64,000 nucleotides of DNA from positions 27,957-91,956 of the forward strand of contig JAFYJV010000029.1 in NCBI GenBank assembly GCA_017537965.1. Reading direction: 5' to 3'. The notes below the pieces were generated by a model. It did not search any database. It was given only the letters and a program-made list of their open reading frames with translations, and had not been told where the DNA came from. Shown piece after piece: positions 19,246-26,614 of the stretch. The first letter of the stretch is position 1. Each line of letters opens with the position of its first letter. Position numbers and translations under genes: made by a program. This DNA is from Bacteroidales bacterium. GTDB taxonomy: Bacteria; Bacteroidota; Bacteroidia; Bacteroidales; F082.

Positions 19246-20136
19246 ATGAAGAAGATCGGCTTTTGGTTTGTCAAGGGTATTGCGTTCATGATCTCCATAA
19301 CGCCTTTCTCCTTGTTGTACCTGAGATCCGATTGCTATTGCTTTCTTCTATATCACCTCATCCGTTACCGAAGAAAGGTGGTGCGCGAAAATCTGGTGAA
19401 GTCATTCCCAGAGAAGTCGCCAAAAGAGATCAAGCGTATCGAGCGGCGCTTTTACCGTAACTTCTGTGACTTGGTTGTGGAAACCTGTAAACTGCTGCGG
19501 GTGAAGCCGGACGAATTGTCGCGTCATGTCCATTTCACCAACCCCAAGTTGATGTGCGATTTGTATGAACGGGGCAGGAGCGTGTTCACTGCCATCCCGC
19601 ACTCGGGCAATTGGGAGTGGTATGGTAAGATGATGCATTCCGTCTCGCCCCACAAAGCATCTGCAATATACAAGCGAATCAAAGACCCGAATTTCGAGTC
19701 TTTTATGAAGCAGTTGCGGAAAAATTTCAATAATGATCAAGAAGATATGATCGAGTCGTCGGTGGCGTTGAAAACCCTTGTACGCAGAAAGGATTTGAGA
19801 AATGCCATTCTCATCGTGGCCGACCAGTCGCCTCGTGGCGTGGCTTCGGACTATTGGACGGAGTTCTTGCATCGCGATACGTGTTGGTTCTATGGCTTGG
19901 AGAAGATGGCCAAGTTTCTCGACTATGCTGTGGTGTTCGTTGAGATGCAAAGAGTTCGGCGCGGCTACTATGATGTGACTTTCAAGTTGATTTGTGAGGA
20001 TCCAAAATCGACAGAAGAAGGTTTTATTATGGAACAATATGTTCGCCATATCGAACGTTCTATACAAAACAATCCCGATAACTGGCTGTGGTCGCATCGT
20101 AGATGGAAACACAGCCGCCAACCTGAACAGCCATGA
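19246..20136 (+). CDS. Lysophospholipid/lipid A acyltransferase (LpxL/HtrB-like)
   Basis: This 296-residue protein has an N-terminal membrane segment (FVKGIAFMISITPFSLLYL) and the acyltransferase H-x4-E motif in PHSGNWEWYGKMM near residue 118, followed by KRIKDPNFESFM and ADQSP, as in LpxL/LpxM-type late acyltransferases. It should transfer an acyl chain onto a lipid A precursor or related lipid at the inner membrane. The last four bases overlap the ATG of the glycosyltransferase. The exact substrate cannot be told. Confidence 0.9.
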   Translation: MKKIGFWFVKGIAFMISITPFSLLYLRSDCYCFLLYHLIRYRRKVVRENLVKSFPEKSPKEIKRIERRFYRNFCDLVVETCKLLRVKPDELSRHVHFTNPKLMCDLYERGRSVFTAIPHSGNWEWYGKMMHSVSPHKASAIYKRIKDPNFESFMKQLRKNFNNDQEDMIESSVALKTLVRRKDLRNAILIVADQSPRGVASDYWTEFLHRDTCWFYGLEKMAKFLDYAVVFVEMQRVRRGYYDVTFKLICEDPKSTEEGFIMEQYVRHIERSIQNNPDNWLWSHRRWKHSRQPEQP

Positions 20137-21161
20137 AGAGAGTTGCCGTCGTCATCTTGAATTATAATGGCAAGGACTTCCTTGAGAGGTTTCTTCCCAA
20201 CGTCATCGAGAATACCGATGCCGCTTTGGCTGATATTGTGGTGGCCGACAATGCCTCTACGGATGGATCAGTGGACTTCATGCGTGAGCGTTTTCCAGAT
20301 ATTCGTTTGATTGTCAATGATTTCAATGGTGGATTTGCAACGGGTTACAATATCGCGCTCCGTCAGGTAGAAGCCGAGTATTTCGTGCTTTTGAACTCAG
20401 ATATCGAGGTGACGCCGCATTGGATCGAGCCGGTTATAGAACTGATGGATTCGGATCAGGATATTGCCGCCTGCCAACCCAAGATTCTTTCCTATTACGA
20501 TAAGGAGGCTTTTGAGTATGCAGGTGCTGCGGGTGGCTTCATCGACCGTTATGGCTATCCTTTCTGCCGTGGCCGTTTGTTCCAGCATCTTGAGAAGGAT
20601 CATGGTCAGTATGACGATAATCGAGAGGTGTTTTGGGCGACGGGCGCCTGCATGTTTGTCCGCTCGGAACTCTATCTGCAGAAAGGAGGCCTTGACGACT
20701 CTTTCTTTGCCCACATGGAAGAGATCGACTTCTGTTGGAGGATGAAAAACTTGGGATTCAAGATCTTCTGTTGCCCCCAATCCAAGGTGTATCATATTGG
20801 AGGCGGCACCTTGCCGAAGAGCTCTGCTCGCAAGACCTTCTTGAATTTTAGAAATAACCTGTCGCTTTTGTACAAAAACCTCCCTGACGGACGTGTTTTT
20901 TGGACCATCGCTTATCGGATCCTGCTTGACTGGGTGGCGGCGGTCAAGTTCCTCTGCGGTGGTGGCTTTGGAGATTTTTGGGCGGTGATCCGTGCCCATT
21001 TCGCTTTTTATGGCCGTCTTTCCAAGTTAAGGAAGGCGCGCCGACAGTTGCCGCACAGCATGGTGAGTCAGATGTACCAGCGTAACATCGTCTTCGAGAA
21101 TTTCATGAGGGGCAAAAAGTGCTTCTCAGAGTTGGATCCCAAGCAGTTCTCTCAAGGCTAA
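20133..21161 (+). CDS. Glycosyltransferase family 2
   Basis: This 342-residue protein has a GT-A fold: VVILNYNGKDF at the N-terminus, VVADNASTDGS near residue 37, LLNSDIEV as the DxD-like metal site near 87, and FWATGACMFVR with EEIDFCWRMK, typical of rhamnosyl-type GT2 enzymes. It lies in a 4-base overlap with the acyltransferase. The 3' end overlaps the convergent aroQ gene by 36 bases. It probably adds a sugar to a surface polysaccharide or lipid. Confidence 0.92.
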   Translation: MKRVAVVILNYNGKDFLERFLPNVIENTDAALADIVVADNASTDGSVDFMRERFPDIRLIVNDFNGGFATGYNIALRQVEAEYFVLLNSDIEVTPHWIEPVIELMDSDQDIAACQPKILSYYDKEAFEYAGAAGGFIDRYGYPFCRGRLFQHLEKDHGQYDDNREVFWATGACMFVRSELYLQKGGLDDSFFAHMEEIDFCWRMKNLGFKIFCCPQSKVYHIGGGTLPKSSARKTFLNFRNNLSLLYKNLPDGRVFWTIAYRILLDWVAAVKFLCGGGFGDFWAVIRAHFAFYGRLSKLRKARRQLPHSMVSQMYQRNIVFENFMRGKKCFSELDPKQFSQG

Positions 21162-21554
21162 GGCGTAGCCTTTCATACCGTGTCCCATGATGCATCGCTT
21201 GCAAGCGTCCGCTGTGAAGGAATGACGGCGGTAGGGCTCGCGTTGGCTGATGTCGGTCAGATGAACCTCGACAACGGGAATGCCGATGGAGCGGATACAG
21301 TCGGCCAGGGCAATGGAGGTGTGGGCGTATGCCCCTGGGTTCATCACCACCCCGGAATAGATTCCGTCGGCTTCTTGCAACTTGTCGATCAACACGCCTT
21401 CATGGTTCGATTGGAAGTAGTCGAGCTGCATTTCGGGGAACTCGGCGCGCAATGTTGGTAGATAGTCCTCAAATGATTGGGTGCCATAGATATCAGGCTC
21501 ACGTCTCCCGAGCAGGTTGAGATTGGGGCCGTTGAGAATCAAAATTTTTTCCAT
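21126..21554 (-). CDS. aroQ: Type II 3-dehydroquinate dehydratase
   Basis: This 142-residue protein catalyses dehydration of 3-dehydroquinate to 3-dehydroshikimate in the shikimate pathway. The family motifs are all present: ILNGPNLNLLGRREPDIYG at the start with the catalytic Arg and Tyr, SNHEG near 48, NPGAYAHTS near 73 and VEVHLTDI near 97 with the catalytic His. The length is typical. The -7 box ends 4 bases before the ATG, implying a leaderless transcript. Its last 36 bases overlap the convergent glycosyltransferase gene. Confidence 0.97.
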   Translation of the reverse strand: MEKILILNGPNLNLLGRREPDIYGTQSFEDYLPTLRAEFPEMQLDYFQSNHEGVLIDKLQEADGIYSGVVMNPGAYAHTSIALADCIRSIGIPVVEVHLTDISQREPYRRHSFTADACKRCIMGHGMKGYALALRELLGIQL

Positions 21555-21558
21555 AATG

Positions 21559-21566
21559 CAAAGGTA
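21559..21566 (-). promoter_or_regulatory. aroQ: Candidate -7 box for aroQ (leaderless)
   Basis: On the minus strand TACCTTTG is followed by CATT and then the ATG at 21554, the same 4-base gap as before the radical SAM gene. Confidence 0.65.
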
Positions 21567-21579
21567 GTAACTTTTTTTG

Positions 21580-21587
21580 TATATTTG
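21580..21587 (+). promoter_or_regulatory. Candidate -7 box for the aldo/keto reductase gene
   Basis: TATATTTG lies 36 bases before the ATG at 21623 and only 13 bases from the divergent aroQ box, so the two promoters are back to back. Confidence 0.6.
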
Positions 21588-21622
21588 ATGCGAATTAAAC
21601 CGAATTATGAAAGGGTAGCACT

Positions 21623-22642
21623 ATGAAGAGAATTTCCATCGGTGGTACTGGATTAAAGGTCAACAAGAACGGCTTTGGGGCCCTGCCTATTCAACGTGTC
21701 AGCATGAAAGAGGCGGTTTACCTGCTGCAGAAGGCCTACGACAATGGCGTCGATTTCTATGACACGGCGCGGTTCTATACTGACAGTGAGGAGAAGATCG
21801 GCGAAGCGCTATCGGGATGCCGCGACAAGATCGTGATTGCCTCCAAGACAGGTGCCGCCACTGTTGAGGCGTTCTGGAAAGACCTGCATACCACACTGAA
21901 GAATCTGAGGACGGATTATCTCGACATCTATCAGTTTCATAATCCTGCCTATTGTCCGAAGCCAGGCGACAAGGCTGGCCTGTACGATGCCATGGAGGTG
22001 GCCAAGCGCCAAGGGAAGGTCCGCTTCATCGGCATCAGCAACCACCGCCAGTCGGTCGCCAAGGAGGCTGTTGAGAGGCGCTTGTATGACACCCTTCAAT
22101 ATCCTTTCTCCTATCTCTCGTCGGAGGATGACATGGCCATTGTAGAGGCAGCCAGGAAACAGGGGATGGGTTTCATCTGCATGAAAGCCCTTGCAGGTGG
22201 TTTGATTACCGACTCCGCGCTTGCTTATGCCTTTTTGGATCAGTATGACTATGTATTGCCAATCTGGGGCATCCAGCGGGAAAGCGAGTTGGACGAGTTC
22301 ATCTCCTATCAGTCGGCGCCGCCGGAGATGTCGCCAAAGATGTGGAAAAAGATCGAGGAGGATCGTAAGAGTTGTTCCGGTGACTTCTGTCGCGGATGTG
22401 GGTATTGCATGCCTTGTACGGTTGGCATTCAGATCAACGATTGCGCAAGGATGAGCCTCTTTTTGCGGCGTGCTCCCTTGAGTGTCTATTTGACCGAGGA
22501 ATGGGCCGAGAAGATGAAGGTGATCGAACAGTGCGTGCAGTGCAATGCCTGTCGTGAACGTTGCCCGTACGGTTTGAATATACCTGATCTGTTGCGACGT
22601 AACTATGATGATTTTCAGGTGTTTTGGAAGAATCGGCAATAA
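21623..22642 (+). CDS. Aldo/keto reductase with C-terminal 4Fe-4S ferredoxin domain
   Basis: This 339-residue protein has an aldo/keto reductase barrel: GFGALPIQRV, catalytic Asp-Tyr in DFYDTARFYTDSE, Lys in IASKTG and His in YQFHNP. The C-terminal 90 residues hold CRGCGYCMPC and CVQCNACRERCPYG, a cluster-binding ferredoxin-type domain with eight conserved cysteines. The fused family probably reduces carbonyl substrates using electrons passed through Fe-S clusters; the substrate is not known. It stands alone between aroQ and the B12 operon. Confidence 0.92.
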   Translation: MKRISIGGTGLKVNKNGFGALPIQRVSMKEAVYLLQKAYDNGVDFYDTARFYTDSEEKIGEALSGCRDKIVIASKTGAATVEAFWKDLHTTLKNLRTDYLDIYQFHNPAYCPKPGDKAGLYDAMEVAKRQGKVRFIGISNHRQSVAKEAVERRLYDTLQYPFSYLSSEDDMAIVEAARKQGMGFICMKALAGGLITDSALAYAFLDQYDYVLPIWGIQRESELDEFISYQSAPPEMSPKMWKKIEEDRKSCSGDFCRGCGYCMPCTVGIQINDCARMSLFLRRAPLSVYLTEEWAEKMKVIEQCVQCNACRERCPYGLNIPDLLRRNYDDFQVFWKNRQ

Positions 22643-22689
22643 GGGTTGAAAAAACCGTCTTTTTCCGAATTGGATATACGGAAAAATAT

Positions 22690-22697
22690 TACTTTTG
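22690..22697 (+). promoter_or_regulatory. Candidate -7 box for the B12 operon
   Basis: TACTTTTG matches TAnnTTTG and lies just ahead of the riboswitch, so the leader would begin near 22703. Confidence 0.65.
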
Positions 22698-22705
22698 CAA
22701 ACGAT

Positions 22706-22862
22706 ATGTGGTGTCCGCAAGGACTCAATAGGGAATCAGGTGTGAATCCTGGACAGTTCCCGCTGCTGTGTTGGTTGCACGCTCTCCACGATGCCACTGT
22801 CGGACACTAGTCTGATGGGAAGGCGGCTGAGCATAGACCGAAGTCAGAAGACCTGCCTCATG
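22706..22862 (+). promoter_or_regulatory. Cobalamin (adenosylcobalamin-class) riboswitch
   Basis: The leader has the B12-box landmarks in order: GGGAATCAGGTGTGAATCC and GGACAGTTCCCGCTGCTGTG (22731-22770), the GCCACTG loop (22794-22800) that kisses with L13, GATGGGAAGGCGGC, and GAAGTCAGAAGACCTGCC ending near 22858. It should repress the five genes downstream when cobalamin is plentiful. The expression platform (22863-22971) holds further pairing around GCTTTCGGGACAAGAGCTGG; I could not decide between transcription and translation control. Boundaries are accurate to about 10 bases. Confidence 0.93.
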
Positions 22863-22971
22863 TCATGAAACAAAGCTTTCGGGACAAGAGCTGGGTTATG
22901 CTGTTTTATTTAAGGTATCCAACACCATCCCTGAAGTTTTGAGGTAAATGATTTATTAACCTTTAAAACTT

Positions 22972-24177
22972 ATGTTTATGCGTATCAAAAACTTTACTCT
23001 TTTGTTCCTTATGGGACTTTTCGGTCTTTTTTCGACCAACCTCTTTGCTCAAGAGGATGCCACCATCGCCCCCGAAAACATCAAATACTGGATTGGTGAA
23101 GGCGATAACGAAGTGATTTTCATCGTCAACTGGAATAATCCCGACACCGCTTTGGCATGGGGCTATCGCTTTTCTGGTGAAAGCGTTGTGCTGAAGACCA
23201 TCATGGATGATATTGCTGCAGCTGATAACCGTTTTGGCTATACTGCCAGTGGTAGTTCTATTGAAGATGTTACTTTCAATAATGGTGAACTTGATTTGAG
23301 CTTGACAGAACAATTTTGGGTCATGTTTCTGGTGGACGGCCAACCAGTTTGGGACTATTTTGACGTCCAGACCATTGCCAATGGTCAATATGTAAAAGTG
23401 GGTGATACCTATTGCGGCACAATGGTTGACCCTGAGAATTGGATCTATGTTTGGGAAAAAGAAGTTGCTGCCGTTTATCCATACGCCGAAGAAGCCACGA
23501 TCGATCCTTCCGAGATTCTCTATTGGGTTGGAGAAGGCGATAATAAAGCGATTTTCTGCGTCAACTGGGCGGAGCCGGAAAAGGCGTATGCATGGGGCTA
23601 TCGTTTCTCATCGGACAATGTGACTGTGGAAAAGATGATGGACGACATTGCTGCTGCCGACGGCCGCTTTAACTATGAAGGCGGCGGAGGCATGGTCATG
23701 GAAATCACCCTTGATATCAATGGCGTGCAGTTGGCTTTGACTGGTGACTATTGGATGTACAACGTCAATGGTAGTATGGCATGGTACGGCTATAACGAAC
23801 AGACTGTGGTGGATGGTGACTTTGTGAAGTTTGGCGATGTGTCATGCGCCGTGGAGATCGCTGAGTGGACCTATGTGTGGACGACTTATGTCACGCCTGT
23901 CCCGGTCTATAATACCAATGTGAACGAGAATGCTGACATAGCACTTGCTCTCAACCCCAATCCTGCCACGTCCTTCACGATGCTGAACACAGGAAACCGC
24001 ACTGAGAGTGCCGTTGTGATGGTGTCCGATCTTCAAGGCAGGACCCTCAGCCGTTTTGCTGCTGGTCAAGGCGACGAACCCATCAGGATTGAGACTTCGG
24101 GTCTTAGCGCTGGCATTTATTTTGTCACTGTTAGCGATGCCAACGCTCGTCAGACCGTAAAGCTTACCGTGAAATGA
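22972..24177 (+). CDS. B12-regulated surface protein with two tandem WVGEGDN-type domains and T9SS tail
   Basis: This 401-residue protein has a signal peptide ending near NLFAQ, two copies of a domain of about 140 residues (each with I-x-YW(I/V)GEGDN, then AWGYRFS and MDDIAAADxRF), and a type A T9SS sorting tail (LALNPNPATSF ... GIYFVTVSDAN). It is the first gene after the cobalamin riboswitch, which makes a role in capturing corrinoids at the surface likely. The domain resembles one I associate with surface proteins of Bacteroidota and Verrucomicrobiota (VGxGxN, WGYRW, ADPR); I know no assigned function. The stop overlaps the next ATG (ATGA). Confidence 0.8.
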   Translation: MFMRIKNFTLLFLMGLFGLFSTNLFAQEDATIAPENIKYWIGEGDNEVIFIVNWNNPDTALAWGYRFSGESVVLKTIMDDIAAADNRFGYTASGSSIEDVTFNNGELDLSLTEQFWVMFLVDGQPVWDYFDVQTIANGQYVKVGDTYCGTMVDPENWIYVWEKEVAAVYPYAEEATIDPSEILYWVGEGDNKAIFCVNWAEPEKAYAWGYRFSSDNVTVEKMMDDIAAADGRFNYEGGGGMVMEITLDINGVQLALTGDYWMYNVNGSMAWYGYNEQTVVDGDFVKFGDVSCAVEIAEWTYVWTTYVTPVPVYNTNVNENADIALALNPNPATSFTMLNTGNRTESAVVMVSDLQGRTLSRFAAGQGDEPIRIETSGLSAGIYFVTVSDANARQTVKLTVK

Positions 24178-25361
24178 AAAAACTGTTATCCATATTTTTA
24201 GTGATCCTCCCGTTACTGTCGGTGGCGCAGTTTGCGCCACCGGCGGGGCAGGAGGGAAGTACGGCCATCGACGCAGACGACCCTCTCTTCGTCGCTTGGG
24301 CAACGGGATGTACCGTTGAACGCGGCCCGATGCGTATCGACAAACCGCAGAATGGCCTCGCGTCGTATGGTGTCGAGGCGGATGCGTTAGGCAAAGCCGA
24401 CGACACCCTGCTGGTCAGCCTTGGCGACGGTGGCAAGGCCATCTTGACTTTCGAATCCCCGATCTGTAACGGACCAGGACCCGACTTCGCCGTCTTCGAG
24501 AACCCCTTGAAATGGGCGGTCGATACCAATCTCTATTTCTTGGAGTTGGCGTTCGTCGAGGTAAGTTCCGACGGAGCGAATTTCGTACGTTTTCCCGCCT
24601 ATTCCTACATCCCAACAGAAACCCAAGTGGGCACGTTTGCCTGTACGGATCCCAAGATGATCCACAACCTGGCAGGGAAGTATATGCCCCACTATGGGAC
24701 GCCTTTTGAGCTGGACGACCTGCCGGAGACGCCTGGATTGGATAAGGACAACATCACCCATGTCCGCATCGTGGATGTGGTGGGTTGCATCAACCCTGAA
24801 TACGCCACATACGACTGCGAAGGACGTATCATCAACGATCCATGGCCGACCCCGTTCAATTCGAGTGGCTTCGATCTTGATGCCGTAGGTGTCATCCATG
24901 ACTTGGCGCATTCCATGACGACTACCTATCATGTTACGGTGACCTGCAACCCCGAAGAGGGTGAGGTCGTCGGCGAAGGCGATTATTTGGAAGGTTCTAA
25001 CATCACCATCACGGCCATCCCTCGTTCGGGATACCGTTTCAAATCATGGAATGATGGTGTCACCGACAATCCGCGTTTGTTTACGGTGATGAGCGACATC
25101 ACGCTCATCGCTCTCTTTGAAGGGACCGGCGTTGACGAGTTTGGCCATCGTTCCTTGACATTGTGCCCGAATCCTGTACGCGACCTGTTGTCAGTGCAGG
25201 GCGGCGAGGTGCAGTCGATGTGTGTTTATTCTGTCGATGGGCAACTTATGAAGACTTCCGAGACATTATCGGTGGATCTCTCAGATCTCGCTCCTGGCCT
25301 CTATCTCGTAAGAATGGTCGCTGAAGGAAAAACCATGGTGAAAAGAATCATTAAACAGTAA
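24174..25361 (+). CDS. B12-regulated surface protein with T9SS tail
   Basis: This 395-residue protein has a signal peptide (MKKLLSIFLVILPLLSVAQF), a main domain of about 230 residues with GNGPGPDFAVFEN-type sequence (ICNGPGPDFAVFENPL), VEVSSDGANFVRFPAYSY and SGFDLDAVGV, an InlB B-repeat-like domain (TVTCNPEEGEVVGEG ... GYRFKSWNDG) and a T9SS tail (LCPNPVRDLLSVQG ... GLYLVRMVAEG). The main domain recurs in Bacteroidota 'cell surface proteins' of B12 loci. A cobalamin-binding role like BtuG or BtuH is an inference from the riboswitch and neighbours, not from residues I can identify. Confidence 0.8.
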   Translation: MKKLLSIFLVILPLLSVAQFAPPAGQEGSTAIDADDPLFVAWATGCTVERGPMRIDKPQNGLASYGVEADALGKADDTLLVSLGDGGKAILTFESPICNGPGPDFAVFENPLKWAVDTNLYFLELAFVEVSSDGANFVRFPAYSYIPTETQVGTFACTDPKMIHNLAGKYMPHYGTPFELDDLPETPGLDKDNITHVRIVDVVGCINPEYATYDCEGRIINDPWPTPFNSSGFDLDAVGVIHDLAHSMTTTYHVTVTCNPEEGEVVGEGDYLEGSNITITAIPRSGYRFKSWNDGVTDNPRLFTVMSDITLIALFEGTGVDEFGHRSLTLCPNPVRDLLSVQGGEVQSMCVYSVDGQLMKTSETLSVDLSDLAPGLYLVRMVAEGKTMVKRIIKQ

Positions 25362-25366
25362 ACGCC

Positions 25367-26443
25367 ATGAAAAGAATCTCATTTCTTGTTTGCTTGATTG
25401 CTGCGTTATGGATGTGCTCGTGTAACCACGACCCAGAACCACCAATTGATGCCATCATAGGCAAGGGGGTGTTCATCCTGAACGAAGGTACCTACACGTA
25501 TGCCAGTTCCTCGCTGAGCTTCTATGATCCATCGGAGGATACTGTTGCCAACAACTTGTTCTATCGTGTCAACGGCTCTCCAATCGGCGATGTTGGCCAA
25601 AGCCTCGCATTGATGGATGGCAAGCTTTATATTGTGGTGAACAACAGCAATTACATCTATAAGGTGGACGCGAATACATTGGTATGCGATACCTTGCAGC
25701 CCTATATGATCAATGACTTCTATTCGCCTCGTTTCATGCTGCCGGTTTCGCCAGACAAAGCCTATGTCTCGGATTTGGCAGGCACAGTGCTGTGGATCGT
25801 CAACCCTATAGAAATGACTCATTTGGGCAGCATCGATATGGGAAAGTCCACCGAGACCATGGTGCAAGTCGGCAACGAAGTGTATGTGACCAATTGGTCG
25901 AGATACTATGTCCAAGGAATGGAAAACAACTCTGTTCAGGTGGTTGACGTCAATAACGACATCAAAGTCGCAGAGATCACGGTTGGAATGGAACCCAATG
26001 GCATGGTGGTGGATAAAAACGGCATGGTTTGGGTGCTTTGCGAAGGAGATGTAAATGATGAAGACGTGCCCAGTACGCTATGGCGCATCGATCCGAGAAC
26101 CAAGAGTTCCATTTTGGTCAGGACGTTTGACAAGAAAGCCTTGAATCTGGCTATTGATCCGTCGGGTTGTTATCTGTATTATATCTATGGAGGCGACTGG
26201 ACGGTCAGTGGCGATGTGTGTCGAGCCAACATTGACAGCCCGGCAGAGGAAGACGGTTTCAGGATTCCAGCTGAAGGGAGGATGTTCTATAAACTCTTTG
26301 TGGACCCAACAAATGGTGACATCTATGTGTCAGATGCCAAGACCTATACGGTGAGTGGGACGGTGTATCGCTATACATCGGACGGTTTGTTGCTGAGCTC
26401 GTTCAACGTGGGCATTTGTCCTGGGTTTATGTTGTTTAATTAA
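25367..26443 (+). CDS. BtuG-like beta-propeller lipoprotein (DUF5074/YncE type)
   Basis: This 358-residue protein has a lipoprotein signal (LIAALWMCSCNHD, lipid on Cys19) and propeller repeats such as VFILNEGTYTYASSSLSFYD, LYIVVNNSNYIYKVDANT, AYVSDLAGTVLWIVNP, VYVTNW and DIYVSDAKTY, ending in NVGICPGFMLFN as DUF5074 proteins do. In Bacteroides the related BtuG lipoproteins bind cobalamin tightly and pass it to BtuB. The riboswitch and the BtuF-like gene downstream fit this role. The residues that bind cobalamin cannot be confirmed here. Confidence 0.85.
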   Translation: MKRISFLVCLIAALWMCSCNHDPEPPIDAIIGKGVFILNEGTYTYASSSLSFYDPSEDTVANNLFYRVNGSPIGDVGQSLALMDGKLYIVVNNSNYIYKVDANTLVCDTLQPYMINDFYSPRFMLPVSPDKAYVSDLAGTVLWIVNPIEMTHLGSIDMGKSTETMVQVGNEVYVTNWSRYYVQGMENNSVQVVDVNNDIKVAEITVGMEPNGMVVDKNGMVWVLCEGDVNDEDVPSTLWRIDPRTKSSILVRTFDKKALNLAIDPSGCYLYYIYGGDWTVSGDVCRANIDSPAEEDGFRIPAEGRMFYKLFVDPTNGDIYVSDAKTYTVSGTVYRYTSDGLLLSSFNVGICPGFMLFN

Positions 26444-26455
26444 AAAGTTGGAAGG

Positions 26456-26614
26456 ATGAGAAAAAGATGTCCGAGATGTGGCAAGGAGTTCGAGTGTGTC
26501 CACTCGAAGGACTGCTGGTGTGCCAAGGTGATCCTCAGTGAGGAGACCCGTTCAAAGATGAAAGATTATCACGACTGTTTATGCAAGGAATGTCTCGAAA
26601 GCTTGTCAGAATAG
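26456..26614 (+). CDS. Small cysteine-rich CWC-family protein
   Basis: This 52-residue protein begins MRKRCPRCGKEFECVHSKDC and continues with CWCAKVIL and CLCKECLESLSE. The CPxCGxxFxC, CWC and CLCxxC motifs match the cysteine-rich CWC family, which probably binds zinc or another metal; its function is unknown. A GGAAGG sequence lies just before the ATG. The 3' end overlaps the next gene by 34 bases in another frame. Its place inside a riboswitch-controlled operon suggests a link to B12 use. Confidence 0.8.
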   Translation: MRKRCPRCGKEFECVHSKDCWCAKVILSEETRSKMKDYHDCLCKECLESLSE

